Notes under the pieces: model-generated
What the model saw: only the letters and a program-made list of their open reading frames with translations
Database searches by the model: none
What the model was told of the DNA's origin: nothing
Position numbers and translations under genes: made by a program
Shown: positions 19,772 to 28,244 of the stretch, piece by piece
Layout: each line of letters opens with the position of its first letter
Position numbering within the stretch: the first letter of the stretch is position 1
Origin: Mesonia aestuariivivens
GTDB taxonomy: Bacteria; Bacteroidota; Bacteroidia; Flavobacteriales; Flavobacteriaceae
Direction of reading: 5' to 3'
DNA length: 64,000 nucleotides
NCBI RefSeq assembly: GCF_019311235.1
Contig: NZ_JAHWDF010000015.1
Span: 20,090 to 84,089, forward strand

Positions 19772-21739
19772 CTAGAGCACGCGTTTAATACGTTCGGCGA
19801 TATTCATTTCTAATTTTTTATATTCAATTACCTGCTCGAGAATTTGATGGTGATGCGCTGCAATATCTTTTTTGGCATCTTCCATGAGCTCTGCTACCTT
19901 TTGCTTCACTAAATGCATACGTAAGTTTAAAATGGTATCGTTTACTTCTCGAGCTTCAAGCTTTGTTTTGGGCTGTACAAAAATATCTTGATCTTCCCAG
20001 CGGTGAAGCACATTTTTCTCTTCAGCCATTAATATTGCGGTGATTTCTGAAGCTTGCGCTGCCGTTAATTCATTAATAAAAGTTTCTACTTTTAGGTCTT
20101 CTTTGGTATTAAACTCATAAATAATCTTTTCATATAACGACCTAAATCCATCATTAGTAAATTCAATTTCATCTTCCTGAAGGTCTAAAAATATTTTTTC
20201 ATAAACTTTAGCTTCCTGCTTTTCTAGCTCTAGTACAAGATTTCCGTCACTATCTTCTTTATAAACATATTCTTCAAACAAATCTTCCACTTTACCGTAA
20301 CGCAACAGCAAGCTTATAATATGACGCTCTAACTCAAATTGACGATCTACTTTTGGCCGAACTTCTTTCGGTTGCTTAATAACCTCAAAATTTCCCTTTT
20401 TGGGTGTATATTTACCACTACCCCCCGATTCTTTATTGTTTTTCGCATTTAATTGCGCGAGTGTACTGTACAAAACATCTTCTGAGACATCCATAATTCG
20501 CGTACATTCTTTCAAGTAAATTTCTTGCTGAATTTGATCTGGTATTTTAGCAATGCTGTTTACCATATCCCGAACAACTTCTGCCTTTTTTATGGGATCG
20601 CCTTCAGCTTGATTCACCAAAAGTGAAGCTTTAAAACTGATAAAATCTTTTGAATTTTGCTGAAGAAAATCTTGAATCTCTTCTTGTGTATTAGCTTTTG
20701 CAAAACTATCGGGATCTTCGCCTTCAGGGAACGTACAAACTTTTACATTCATTCCCTGTTCTAAAATTAAATCTATACCGCGCATAGAAGCACGAAGTCC
20801 CGCAGCATCGCCATCAAAAAGTACGGTAATGTTTTTGGTTAGCCTATTAATGAGCCTAATTTGATCTGCTGTTAATGCTGTACCCGAAGAAGCGACTACA
20901 TTTTCTATTCCTACCTGATGCATTTGAATTACATCGGTATAGCCTTCTACTAAATAGCAATTATCCTCTTTGGCAATGCTTTGTTTGGCATGATAAATAC
21001 CATACAGCACTTTACTCTTATGGTAAATATCACTTTCTGGAGAATTAAGGTATTTAGCCGCTTTTTTATCGTTGGTTAAAATTCTACCTCCAAAACCTAG
21101 CGTTCTGCCAGACATAGAATGAATAGGAAACATCACTCGCCCTTTAAAGCGGTCAAACTTTTTTTGCTCCTTCACAATACTAAGTCCGGTTTTTTCTAAA
21201 AACGCTAACTTATAACCACTTTTTAGAGCTTCTTCCGTAAAGGCATCCCAAAGATCGGGAGAGTATCCTAAATCAAATTTTTTGATGGTCTCGTTGGTAA
21301 AGCCTCGCTCTTTAAAATAGCTTAATCCAATCGCTTTACCTTGTTCGGTTTTGTGTAGTTTTTTCTGAAAAAATTGATTCGCAAATTCTGAAACCAGATA
21401 CATACTTTCGCGCTCATCGGCCTGCTGCTTTTGCTCGTCGGTTCGCTCGGTTTCTTCAATTTCGATTCCGTATTTTTTAGCGAGGTATTTTATAGCCTCA
21501 GGATAATTAAAATGCTCGTGCTCCATTAAGAACGCCACGACATTCCCGCCTTTACCACTACTAAAATCTTTCCAGATTTGCTTCACTGGGCTTACCATAA
21601 AACTTGGTGAACGCTCATCGGTAAACGGACTTAAACCTTTATAATTTGAACCAGATTTTTTTAGTTGCACAAAATCACCAATTACCTCTTCTACACGAGC
21701 GGCATCAAAAACTTGATCTACGGTTGACTTATGTATCAT
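19772..21739 (-). CDS. dnaG: DNA primase DnaG
   Basis: Primase that makes RNA primers for replication. The N-terminal domain aligns with the CHC2 zinc-finger region, but the metal-binding Cys/His are absent: the segments read LSPFTDERSPSF and KDFSSGKGGNVVAF where CPFH and HCFGCG-type motifs normally stand. The RNA polymerase core and TOPRIM domain are intact (VEGYTDVI, LFDGDAAGLRASMRG, EGEDPDSF). The C-terminal helicase-binding region has about 200 residues. The loss of zinc ligands appears to be a lineage trait rather than damage, since the frame is clean over 655 residues. Confidence 0.96.
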   Translation of the reverse strand: MIHKSTVDQVFDAARVEEVIGDFVQLKKSGSNYKGLSPFTDERSPSFMVSPVKQIWKDFSSGKGGNVVAFLMEHEHFNYPEAIKYLAKKYGIEIEETERTDEQKQQADERESMYLVSEFANQFFQKKLHKTEQGKAIGLSYFKERGFTNETIKKFDLGYSPDLWDAFTEEALKSGYKLAFLEKTGLSIVKEQKKFDRFKGRVMFPIHSMSGRTLGFGGRILTNDKKAAKYLNSPESDIYHKSKVLYGIYHAKQSIAKEDNCYLVEGYTDVIQMHQVGIENVVASSGTALTADQIRLINRLTKNITVLFDGDAAGLRASMRGIDLILEQGMNVKVCTFPEGEDPDSFAKANTQEEIQDFLQQNSKDFISFKASLLVNQAEGDPIKKAEVVRDMVNSIAKIPDQIQQEIYLKECTRIMDVSEDVLYSTLAQLNAKNNKESGGSGKYTPKKGNFEVIKQPKEVRPKVDRQFELERHIISLLLRYGKVEDLFEEYVYKEDSDGNLVLELEKQEAKVYEKIFLDLQEDEIEFTNDGFRSLYEKIIYEFNTKEDLKVETFINELTAAQASEITAILMAEEKNVLHRWEDQDIFVQPKTKLEAREVNDTILNLRMHLVKQKVAELMEDAKKDIAAHHHQILEQVIEYKKLEMNIAERIKRVL

Positions 21740-21771
21740 GTGGGCTTAATATCTAGGAAGTTTATCGGTTG

Positions 21772-21779
21772 CAAAAGTA
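21772..21779 (-). promoter_or_regulatory. Promoter -7 box TACTTTTG for dnaG
   Basis: Perfect TAnnTTTG on the minus strand, 32 bases upstream of the dnaG start. Confidence 0.6.
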
Positions 21780-21789
21780 AGAAAATAAA

Positions 21790-21819
21790 AAAAGGATATG
21801 TAGTTACTCATACCCTTTT
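21790..21819 (-). terminator. Rho-independent terminator
   Basis: An 11-bp stem with one G-U pair (arms 21809-21819 and 21790-21800) followed on the minus strand by a T run. It lies 24 bases after the stop of the barrel protein gene and before the dnaG promoter. Confidence 0.75.
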
Positions 21820-21843
21820 CAACATCTAAATAAAAAAACACTT

Positions 21844-22920
21844 TTATAAACTCACCCTCACTCCTAAAGATACATTATGTTGTTCTACTGGATTATCTTT
21901 GAACAGGGTATTTAAATCGTATTTCGCATACAGCGTCCAATCACCATAACCCATATAGCCGCTGAGTCCGTAAACAAACTTCTCTACATTGTAATCTTCT
22001 TTTATCTTTTCTTTTTTATTTTTCCCATCTTCTTCATATTTTAATTTCTGCTTCGCTCCCAAATTTAAACCAGCATAACCTCCTAAACCAACTTTAAAAT
22101 GATCTAGGTCATAATAAGCAGAATCGTGACCGTACGCAGTTTTCGCTTTACCTAATTCAATATGAAATGGAACAACTAGGTTATAGAGATTTAATTTAGC
22201 TTTATCTAATTCATAAGGGTATTTCTTTAGATTAGTTTGATCTTCATCTTCTACGAAATACTGGTTATCCTTAGCTTTTATTCCATTCATCTGCACACTA
22301 AGCCCATAATCAATTCTTAACCAGCCGGCTTTATTTAGCATCGTATTCCAACCATAGCCTATTTCAAAAAAACGACTCCCTCCCAATTTATAAGGAGAAT
22401 CACTTAAAGACACATCGTCTATCAACGAATGATTAAGCCCAAAGGCTACAAAAATATCCTTACGTGTTCTACTAGGTATAGAATCGTAATCTTTAAACTT
22501 ATCTGTTTTCTTATCATACCTTAAAAACGCTAATGAAGTATAATATTCATCTATTTCTTGTTTTTCTTCTCCGTCTTCACTTTCTACCTGTTCACTATTT
22601 CGTTCTAGCAAAGCTATATTCTCATCGATAATAGTTAACTGACTCTGTATATTTAGTGCTCGCTTTTCTGCAGCTTTATTTTTTAGTTCTTCTGCTTCTG
22701 TTGCCGTAATTTCGTTACTTTCTAAACGCTCGTTAATTTTTTCTACTTCTTGGCGAAGCTTATCTTTTTCAAGCTTTTCGATCTTGTTTTTTTGCTTTTG
22801 CAATTCTTCAATTTTCAATTCAATATTATTAATAACATTTAATTGTACGACTTGAGCCTGAACTCCAACACCAACAATCAGGGCTAAAAAAAAGGCTACA
22901 TTGATAATAATTGTTTTCAT
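21844..22920 (-). CDS. Secreted coiled-coil / outer membrane beta-barrel-like protein
   Basis: A 358-residue protein with a Sec signal peptide (cleavage likely after VQAQ, near residue 23). A charged coiled-coil segment follows (about 30-115, many Glu/Lys with Leu heptads). The C-terminal half (about 130-358) alternates hydrophobic and polar residues with many Tyr and Gly and ends in VSLGVRVSL, as outer membrane barrels do. I do not recognise a named family. It is the third gene after an ECF sigma factor and a single-pass membrane protein, so it may be a cell envelope target of that sigma. Confidence 0.65.
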   Translation of the reverse strand: MKTIIINVAFFLALIVGVGVQAQVVQLNVINNIELKIEELQKQKNKIEKLEKDKLRQEVEKINERLESNEITATEAEELKNKAAEKRALNIQSQLTIIDENIALLERNSEQVESEDGEEKQEIDEYYTSLAFLRYDKKTDKFKDYDSIPSRTRKDIFVAFGLNHSLIDDVSLSDSPYKLGGSRFFEIGYGWNTMLNKAGWLRIDYGLSVQMNGIKAKDNQYFVEDEDQTNLKKYPYELDKAKLNLYNLVVPFHIELGKAKTAYGHDSAYYDLDHFKVGLGGYAGLNLGAKQKLKYEEDGKNKKEKIKEDYNVEKFVYGLSGYMGYGDWTLYAKYDLNTLFKDNPVEQHNVSLGVRVSL

Positions 22921-23005
22921 AATTTTTTAATGTTAAGCACTTAGCTTCTCCCCTTCCCTTTTAAGGAAGGAAGAAACGTCGTGGATTGATGAATGATAGC
23001 TGATT

Positions 23006-23761
23006 TTACTTGATAACGGAATTCTTCACTTGTTTAAGACCACTTTCTAACGCGTAAAGTATTTTTTCTTTAAAGGTTTGCTTATTTTCAACTTCTATAT
23101 GTTCTAGCAAATCTTCAGCATTTACTAAAGGATAAGGATTTTTAATATTTCTAAGCTTCACATTTTGTTTTGCCTGAGCCAGCAAAAGTTCTGCCTCTTC
23201 TGCTGAAGAAAGAATTTTCGTTGAAGCTAATGGCTTATCAATAACATCTTCTTCTAAATTAAAATCCCTTTTAACTACTAGTTTTTGCTGAAGAGCCGCT
23301 AAGTTATTTAATGATAAACGCTGTAATTTTACTCGGTTTATTTCTTGTTGTTCTATAACTGAATTGACGGCACGCAAAGCATTTTCCTGTTCAATTTTTA
23401 GTGCTATTTTACTTTTTGTTTCCGCTAAACCTGTTTGCTTTTGAGTGTAATTATCTTTTAAGCTAGCTTCTGTTTTATTGTTTTGCACAACTTCAACTTC
23501 CTCATAAATTTGCTCTTTTGGGGCAGTACTCTCTTCTACGAGTTGTATTGCTGGAGTAGACTGTTGGTTAAACACTAAAGAAGTAAGTAAAATTCCTGCC
23601 AAAAAACTAGCCGCTATGGCTAGCCACCAATATTTTTTATTAGATTTTTCTTCCTTTGCTTCTAATGCTGCAGCGAGCTGATCCCAAGTTCTCGCAGAAG
23701 GCTTAATTTCTCGCTCTTCTAAGTGTTTTTTTATTTTTTTATCGAAATTATTTGCCGCCAT
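23006..23761 (-). CDS. Single-pass membrane protein, putative anti-sigma factor
   Basis: A 251-residue protein with a cytoplasmic N-terminus (KKIKKHLEEREIKPSARTWDQL), one membrane segment (about residues 44-64, rich in Leu, Ala and Ile) and a Lys/Glu/Gln-rich periplasmic part of about 185 residues with predicted helices. It overlaps the sigma factor gene by 14 bases. Topology and coupling match anti-sigma factors of Bacteroidota ECF systems, but there is no recognisable FecR or zinc-type domain, so the role is inferred from context. Confidence 0.6.
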   Translation of the reverse strand: MAANNFDKKIKKHLEEREIKPSARTWDQLAAALEAKEEKSNKKYWWLAIAASFLAGILLTSLVFNQQSTPAIQLVEESTAPKEQIYEEVEVVQNNKTEASLKDNYTQKQTGLAETKSKIALKIEQENALRAVNSVIEQQEINRVKLQRLSLNNLAALQQKLVVKRDFNLEEDVIDKPLASTKILSSAEEAELLLAQAKQNVKLRNIKNPYPLVNAEDLLEHIEVENKQTFKEKILYALESGLKQVKNSVIK

Positions 23762-24344
23762 GATGCTCTTTTCTTCGTAATTCTACTTTTGTTTGCAATA
23801 ACTTTCTAGCCTTAAAAAGTTGTGATTTAGAGGTTCCTTCAGAAATACTAAGCAGCTTAGCAATTTCTTGATGTTTGTAACCTTCTACCGCGTAAAGCAT
23901 AAATACTGCTTTATAACCTTCGGGTAATTCGTCTATTTTTTGCTGAAGAAAATCTACTTCTTCTACCGACCCAAAACTGTTTTCTGATGCTAATGCTGAA
24001 TCATTTTCTAATGCTTCAGAAAACTGAACTTTCTTCTGACTTCTTAAAAAATCAATCGCTTCTCTCACCATAATTCTACGTATCCAACCTTCAAAACTTC
24101 CTGCTGCTTTGTAACTAGAGAGATGAGTAAAAACCTTCATAAACCCCTTCAGCATTACATCTTCTGCAAATTGCAGATCTTTCACATACATTCTGCAAAC
24201 GCTTAACATTTTTGGCGAATAAGTTTCGTACAAACGCTGCTGCGCTTTACGATCTTTTTTGAGTGCCTTTTTAATTAGACGCTTTTCGTTTTGATGTAAC
24301 TGAATGACTTTCACCTTTTTTTCATTAAAGACTTCTATGAGCAT
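23748..24344 (-). CDS. ECF-type RNA polymerase sigma factor
   Basis: A sigma-70 family factor with region 2 (RLYETYSPKMLSVCRMYVKD, AEDVMLKGFMKVF, FEGWIRRIMVREAIDFLR) and region 4 (LPEGYKAVFMLYAVEGYKHQEIAKLLSISEGTSKSQL, the helix-turn-helix). The frame starts with ATG at 24344 giving 198 residues. A GTG at 24314 (KVIQLHQNEKR segment) is an alternative start, since relatives often begin there. It likely directs core polymerase to a small envelope regulon and is controlled by the overlapping membrane protein gene. Confidence 0.9.
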   Translation of the reverse strand: MLIEVFNEKKVKVIQLHQNEKRLIKKALKKDRKAQQRLYETYSPKMLSVCRMYVKDLQFAEDVMLKGFMKVFTHLSSYKAAGSFEGWIRRIMVREAIDFLRSQKKVQFSEALENDSALASENSFGSVEEVDFLQQKIDELPEGYKAVFMLYAVEGYKHQEIAKLLSISEGTSKSQLFKARKLLQTKVELRRKEHHGGK

Positions 24345-24635
24345 AGACGAAAGTAAAGTAAAAAAGGTTGCTTGAAATTATATTTTTTCAAAAAAAATTT
24401 CACTAAACACTCATTAACAGTGTTTTAAAAAGTAAATCAATAAAGTTCTACAGCATTTTAATTATTCATTTTGAATATTTTAAATAAGAAAGCAGCTAGA
24501 GGTTATAATGAATGGCGTGGTTTTACTAAAAAGAATTGGTGTGTACGTAAAACTTTTATGAGAAAGTGGAAAATAGAAAAAGATGCTGAATACAGTTGAA
24601 TAGAACGCAAGCCAAAACTGCTAGATAAGAAAATC
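24345..24635. other. Intergenic stretch, possible relic ORF
   Basis: A 291-base region between the sigma factor and the polyprenyl synthase. On the plus strand 24471-24599 is a 42-codon frame starting with TTG whose product is basic and Trp-rich (segments GYNEWRGF, KKNWCVRKTF, RKWKIEKDAEYS). It looks more protein-like than random AT-rich DNA, but it has no ATG and no recognised family. It could be a small gene or the tail of a lost one. Confidence 0.25.
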
Positions 24636-25613
24636 TTATTTTTTACGGTCAATTACGTAAGTCATCATTAACGCTAAAGATTCTTTATAAGGAGAGTCCG
24701 GATATTTTTGAATAATATCGAAAGCTTGCTGCTGAAAGGCTTTCATTTTGGTGACTGCATACTCCAAACCGCCGGCATCTTTTACAAACTGAATCACTTC
24801 TTTTACTCGTTTTTTATCTTTATTATGATTTTTTATCGAGTTAATAAGCCACCTGCGGTCTTTTTCTGTGGCATTATTTAAAGCGTAAATTAGGGGCAGC
24901 GTCATTTTTTGTTCTTTAATATCGATACCGGTAGGTTTCCCTATTTTTTCTTGACCGTAATCAAATAAATCATCTTTAATCTGAAAAGCCATCCCTATTA
25001 ATTCTCCAAACTTCCGCATGCGTTCTACATGTTTAGAGTCGGGCTTTACCGAGGCAGCGCCCAAACTACAACAAGCAGCAATAAGGGTTGCGGTTTTTTG
25101 CCGAATAATTTCATAATATACCTCTTCGGTAATGTCTAATTTTCGGGCTTTCTCAATTTGTAATAATTCACCTTCACTCATCTCCCGCACGGCTACCGAA
25201 ATAATTTTAAGCAAATCAAAATCGTTATTATCGATAGAAAGTAAAAGTCCTTTAGATAAAAGGTAATCACCGACGAGCACGGCAATTTTATTTTTCCAGA
25301 GTGCATTAATCGAGAAAAAACCACGTCGCCGGTTAGAATCATCGACCACATCGTCGTGTACTAAGGTTGCGGTATGTATAAGCTCAATCACCGAAGCGCC
25401 ACGATACGTACGATCGTTCACCTCGCCGCCAGAAACCATTTTAGAAACCAAAAACACAAACATAGGGCGCATTTGTTTCCCTTTACGGTTTACTACATAA
25501 TGGGTAATTCTATTTAGCAACGCCACTTTAGAAGACATGGAGAGTAAGAACTTTTTTTCAAAAAGTTCCATCTCAAAATTAATGGGGGCTTTTATTTGAG
25601 CTATGGGTTTCAC
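24636..25613 (-). CDS. Polyprenyl diphosphate synthase (trans-type)
   Basis: Condenses isopentenyl diphosphate onto an allylic primer to make a long all-trans polyprenyl chain, probably the menaquinone side chain. Both Asp-rich motifs are present: DDVVDD (first) and DDLFD (second), with GKQMRPMFVF near the N-terminus. The frame is open to 25622, but the TTG there sits inside a promoter box. I chose GTG 25613 (KPIAQIKAPINFEMELFEKK), giving 325 residues, which agrees with relatives. Whether the product is C35, C40 or another length cannot be told. Confidence 0.92.
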   Translation of the reverse strand: MKPIAQIKAPINFEMELFEKKFLLSMSSKVALLNRITHYVVNRKGKQMRPMFVFLVSKMVSGGEVNDRTYRGASVIELIHTATLVHDDVVDDSNRRRGFFSINALWKNKIAVLVGDYLLSKGLLLSIDNNDFDLLKIISVAVREMSEGELLQIEKARKLDITEEVYYEIIRQKTATLIAACCSLGAASVKPDSKHVERMRKFGELIGMAFQIKDDLFDYGQEKIGKPTGIDIKEQKMTLPLIYALNNATEKDRRWLINSIKNHNKDKKRVKEVIQFVKDAGGLEYAVTKMKAFQQQAFDIIQKYPDSPYKESLALMMTYVIDRKK

Positions 25614-25619
25614 GTCGCA

Positions 25620-25627
25620 CAAATATA
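25620..25627 (-). promoter_or_regulatory. Promoter -7 box TATATTTG, near-leaderless start
   Basis: Perfect TAnnTTTG match only six bases from the proposed GTG start of the polyprenyl synthase. The transcript is expected to have almost no 5' leader. Confidence 0.65.
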
Positions 25628-25822
25628 CTATTTAGATCTGTTTTATAAGAAAGAAAATAAAGACTTGTTTTTTTTGTAGCCCTAATTAACAAACTAAATA
25701 CCTAACAAAACTTCCTTAAACCCTAGTATACTTAAAAAAAAACTGTTAAAACCCTTAACTATTCTACATTTATTATTAAATTTACATCAATAAACAACAT
25801 AAAAGATATAAAAAATTTAATT

Positions 25823-26860
25823 ATGAAAAAAATTACCTTAGGTATTGCAGCTATACTTGCTGCTTTTACAATGAATGCTCAGACAATTCTAAATGCTGAT
25901 AAAGGTGTTCCATTTACCAATGAAAACAACACTAGTACAGCTGCTGCTCCAAATGTAGCCACTAACCCTAGCCCATCAGACGGAGAAACAGGAGTATATA
26001 TTCAGCACACTTTCTCCACTAATAGTAACGGTCAAACTGTAACTACTCGAGTAGTCCAACTTTCTTGGGATGCACCTACATCTGGCGATGCACCAGCAGC
26101 TTACGAAATCATTTTTAATGGAGCCTCTTTAGGAGATCTTGGTCCAGCATCAGGAGAAACTACACCTCCAACTGAGGTGGGTATCACTGGAACCGATATT
26201 ACTTTAGGCGCTACAGTAACGTGGTCAGTAATACCTAAAAATGCAGATGGATCTGCAACAGGTTCTCAAACTTGGTCTTTTACTATTGTAGAAGAAGCAA
26301 ATATTAATGAAGCTCCAAATGCAGTAAATTCAGCACTAACACCAGTAGATGAAGCCACAGATGTTGAAATTAATGATGATGGAAGTATTACATTCGCTTT
26401 CTTTGCTGCTGAAACGGGGGCTCCAGCAATTGATTATGATGTATTTTTTGGTACTGATCCAAACAATTTAACTAATAGAGGCACTTTAAACTCATTAATT
26501 GGTTCTATTCCTGTTGATGCTTCTACAACATATTACTGGTACATAGTAGCTAAAAATGGTGCTGGTTCAGCTCCTGCTAGTCCAACTTGGTCTTTCACAA
26601 CTGCACAAGATATGAGTGTTGAAGATTTTAAAAATGAATCTTTATCTCACTTTGTAGCTAACGGAATTTTAACTATCGATGCAGAACAACAAATAGAGCA
26701 AGTAGAGCTTTATAGTATCTTAGGTCAAAGAGTTGCTTCTCAGCAGGAAGTAAACAACAAAAAAACTACTATGAATGTTTCTTCATTACAATCAGGTATT
26801 TACTTAGCTAAAGTACACGCTAAAGGAAAAACTAAAACTTTCAAGTTTGTTAAGAAATAA
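25823..26860 (+). CDS. Secreted protein with fibronectin-III-like domains and T9SS sorting domain
   Basis: A 345-residue secreted protein. The signal peptide ends near residue 19 (FTMNAQ). Two Ig/fibronectin-like modules follow, with PSDGETGVYIQHTF and PVDEATDVEINDDGSI plus TYYWYIVAKNGAGSA segments typical of FN3 repeats; each ends in an SWTF/TWSFT-type strand. The C-terminal 75 residues match the type A sorting signal of type IX secretion (VELYSILGQRV, SSLQSGIYLAKV, KTFKFVKK). It is probably exported to the cell surface; a binding role is possible, but no enzymatic domain is seen. Confidence 0.85.
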   Translation: MKKITLGIAAILAAFTMNAQTILNADKGVPFTNENNTSTAAAPNVATNPSPSDGETGVYIQHTFSTNSNGQTVTTRVVQLSWDAPTSGDAPAAYEIIFNGASLGDLGPASGETTPPTEVGITGTDITLGATVTWSVIPKNADGSATGSQTWSFTIVEEANINEAPNAVNSALTPVDEATDVEINDDGSITFAFFAAETGAPAIDYDVFFGTDPNNLTNRGTLNSLIGSIPVDASTTYYWYIVAKNGAGSAPASPTWSFTTAQDMSVEDFKNESLSHFVANGILTIDAEQQIEQVELYSILGQRVASQQEVNNKKTTMNVSSLQSGIYLAKVHAKGKTKTFKFVKK

Positions 26861-26879
26861 TTAGATTTTTATAAAACAA

Positions 26880-26909
26880 AAAAGCCCGAATCTAACGATT
26901 CGGGCTTTT
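26880..26909. terminator. Bidirectional terminator between the T9SS cargo gene and rlmN
   Basis: A perfect 13-bp stem (26880-26892 and 26897-26909, core agcccgaatc/gattcgggct) with a four-base loop and T-rich flanks on both strands. It serves two convergent genes. Confidence 0.88.
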
Positions 26910-26954
26910 TTTATACTTTTACTTTTTACAAATAAAGTTGTTTTAAATTAGTTA

Positions 26955-28001
26955 TTATTCAGCAGACTTATTTGCTAATTGCCCGCAAGCGGCATCTATA
27001 TCTTTACCACGAGAACGCCTTACGGTAACGGTGATTCCATTTTTCTCTAATTGGTGTTGGTAACGATCGGTAACGCTAGAAGAAGCTTGCTGAAATTCTC
27101 CATCATCAATGGGGTTGTATTCAATAATATTTACCTTACAAGGAATTATCTTGCAAAAATCTACCAACGCATCAATATCTTTTTGTTGATCGTTTATACC
27201 CTCCCAAATTAAATATTCGTAGGTCACTCTTCGATTGGTTTTCTCGTACCAATATGCCAACGAATCTGCTAAATCTTTTAAAGGAAAATTAGCATTAAAA
27301 GGCATGATTTGCGTACGTACCTCATCGATAGCCGCATGTAAAGAAACAGCTAGATTAAATTTCACCTCATCATCGGCTAACTTTTTAATCATCTTTGGCA
27401 CGCCAGAGGTAGAAACGGTAATTCGCTTAGGCGACATCCCTAAGCCTTCTGTAGAGGTAATCATCGCTATAGACTTTAAAACATTTTTATAGTTCATTAG
27501 CGGCTCGCCCATGCCCATAAAAACAATATTAGAGAGTGGCATATTATTATAAAGTCTACTTTCGTTATCGATAGCGACTACCTGATCGTAAATTTCATCT
27601 GGATTTAAGTTTCGCATACGCTTAAGTTTTGCTGTAGCGCAAAATTTACAATCTAAACTACAACCCACTTGCGAAGAAACGCAGGCGGTGGTTCTAGAAA
27701 AAGTAGGAATTAATACCGACTCTACGGTAAAACCATCGTGTAACTTTACGGCATTTTTTATGGTACCGTCACTACTGCGCTGCATGTGATCGACCTTGAT
27801 ATGATTGATCACAAAATTATCGTCGAGCATTTGGCGGGTTTGCTTCGAGATATTCGTCATATCTTCAAAGCTGTGAGCGCCTTTGCTCCATAACCATTCG
27901 TACACTTGTGTACCTCTAAATGATTTATCTCCTTCAGCAACAAAAAATTCTCTAAGTTGCTCTTTACTTAATGCGCGTATGTCTCTTTTCTTATCTTTCA
28001 C
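26955..28001 (-). CDS. rlmN: Dual-specificity RNA methyltransferase RlmN
   Basis: Radical SAM enzyme that methylates C2 of A2503 in 23S rRNA and A37 in some tRNAs. The CxxxCxxC cluster motif is CSLDCKFC, with GMGEPLMNY and the SLHAAIDEVR region following. The resolving Cys is in the C-terminal AACGQL and the other active-site Cys in VGCS. It has 348 residues with a GTG start that lies four bases after a perfect promoter box. Confidence 0.96.
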   Translation of the reverse strand: MKDKKRDIRALSKEQLREFFVAEGDKSFRGTQVYEWLWSKGAHSFEDMTNISKQTRQMLDDNFVINHIKVDHMQRSSDGTIKNAVKLHDGFTVESVLIPTFSRTTACVSSQVGCSLDCKFCATAKLKRMRNLNPDEIYDQVVAIDNESRLYNNMPLSNIVFMGMGEPLMNYKNVLKSIAMITSTEGLGMSPKRITVSTSGVPKMIKKLADDEVKFNLAVSLHAAIDEVRTQIMPFNANFPLKDLADSLAYWYEKTNRRVTYEYLIWEGINDQQKDIDALVDFCKIIPCKVNIIEYNPIDDGEFQQASSSVTDRYQHQLEKNGITVTVRRSRGKDIDAACGQLANKSAE

Positions 28002-28005
28002 AATG

Positions 28006-28013
28006 CAAAGGTA
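28006..28013 (-). promoter_or_regulatory. Promoter -7 box TACCTTTG, leaderless rlmN
   Basis: Perfect TAnnTTTG, four bases before the rlmN GTG. Transcription should begin at or next to the start codon. Confidence 0.65.
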
Positions 28014-28099
28014 TAAAACTTCATGGAGTTGTTTTCTTTTATTCTAATTACTGATGCGTAAGCGATTAAAGCTTTGTTGGAGCTCTTTTTATGTAGTGA

Positions 28100-28170
28100 A
28101 ACCTTTCGACTCCGCTCAAGGTGACAAAATAAAAACGCCCCTGTTGAAAGCCCGGCCCAAAGGGAAAATG
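28100..28170. repeat. Remnants of two interspersed repeats
   Basis: The segment contains cctttcgactccgctcaagg (28103 on) followed by the end of a second element that reads gggccgggctttc on the minus strand. The same words recur at 33840-33983, 37056-37082 and 53679-53777, so these are copies of dispersed non-coding repeats. Confidence 0.6.
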
Positions 28171-28192
28171 CCTAATACACAATTAGTTTATA

Positions 28193-28223
28193 AAAAAGGC
28201 TACACAAAATGTGTAGCCTTTTT
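28193..28223. terminator. Terminator after queA
   Basis: A perfect 14-bp stem (28193-28206 and 28210-28223, core ggctacaca/tgtgtagcc) with a three-base loop and A/T-rich flanks, 22 bases past the queA stop. Confidence 0.88.
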
Positions 28224-28244
28224 AAAATTATAAATTAGTTTCAC

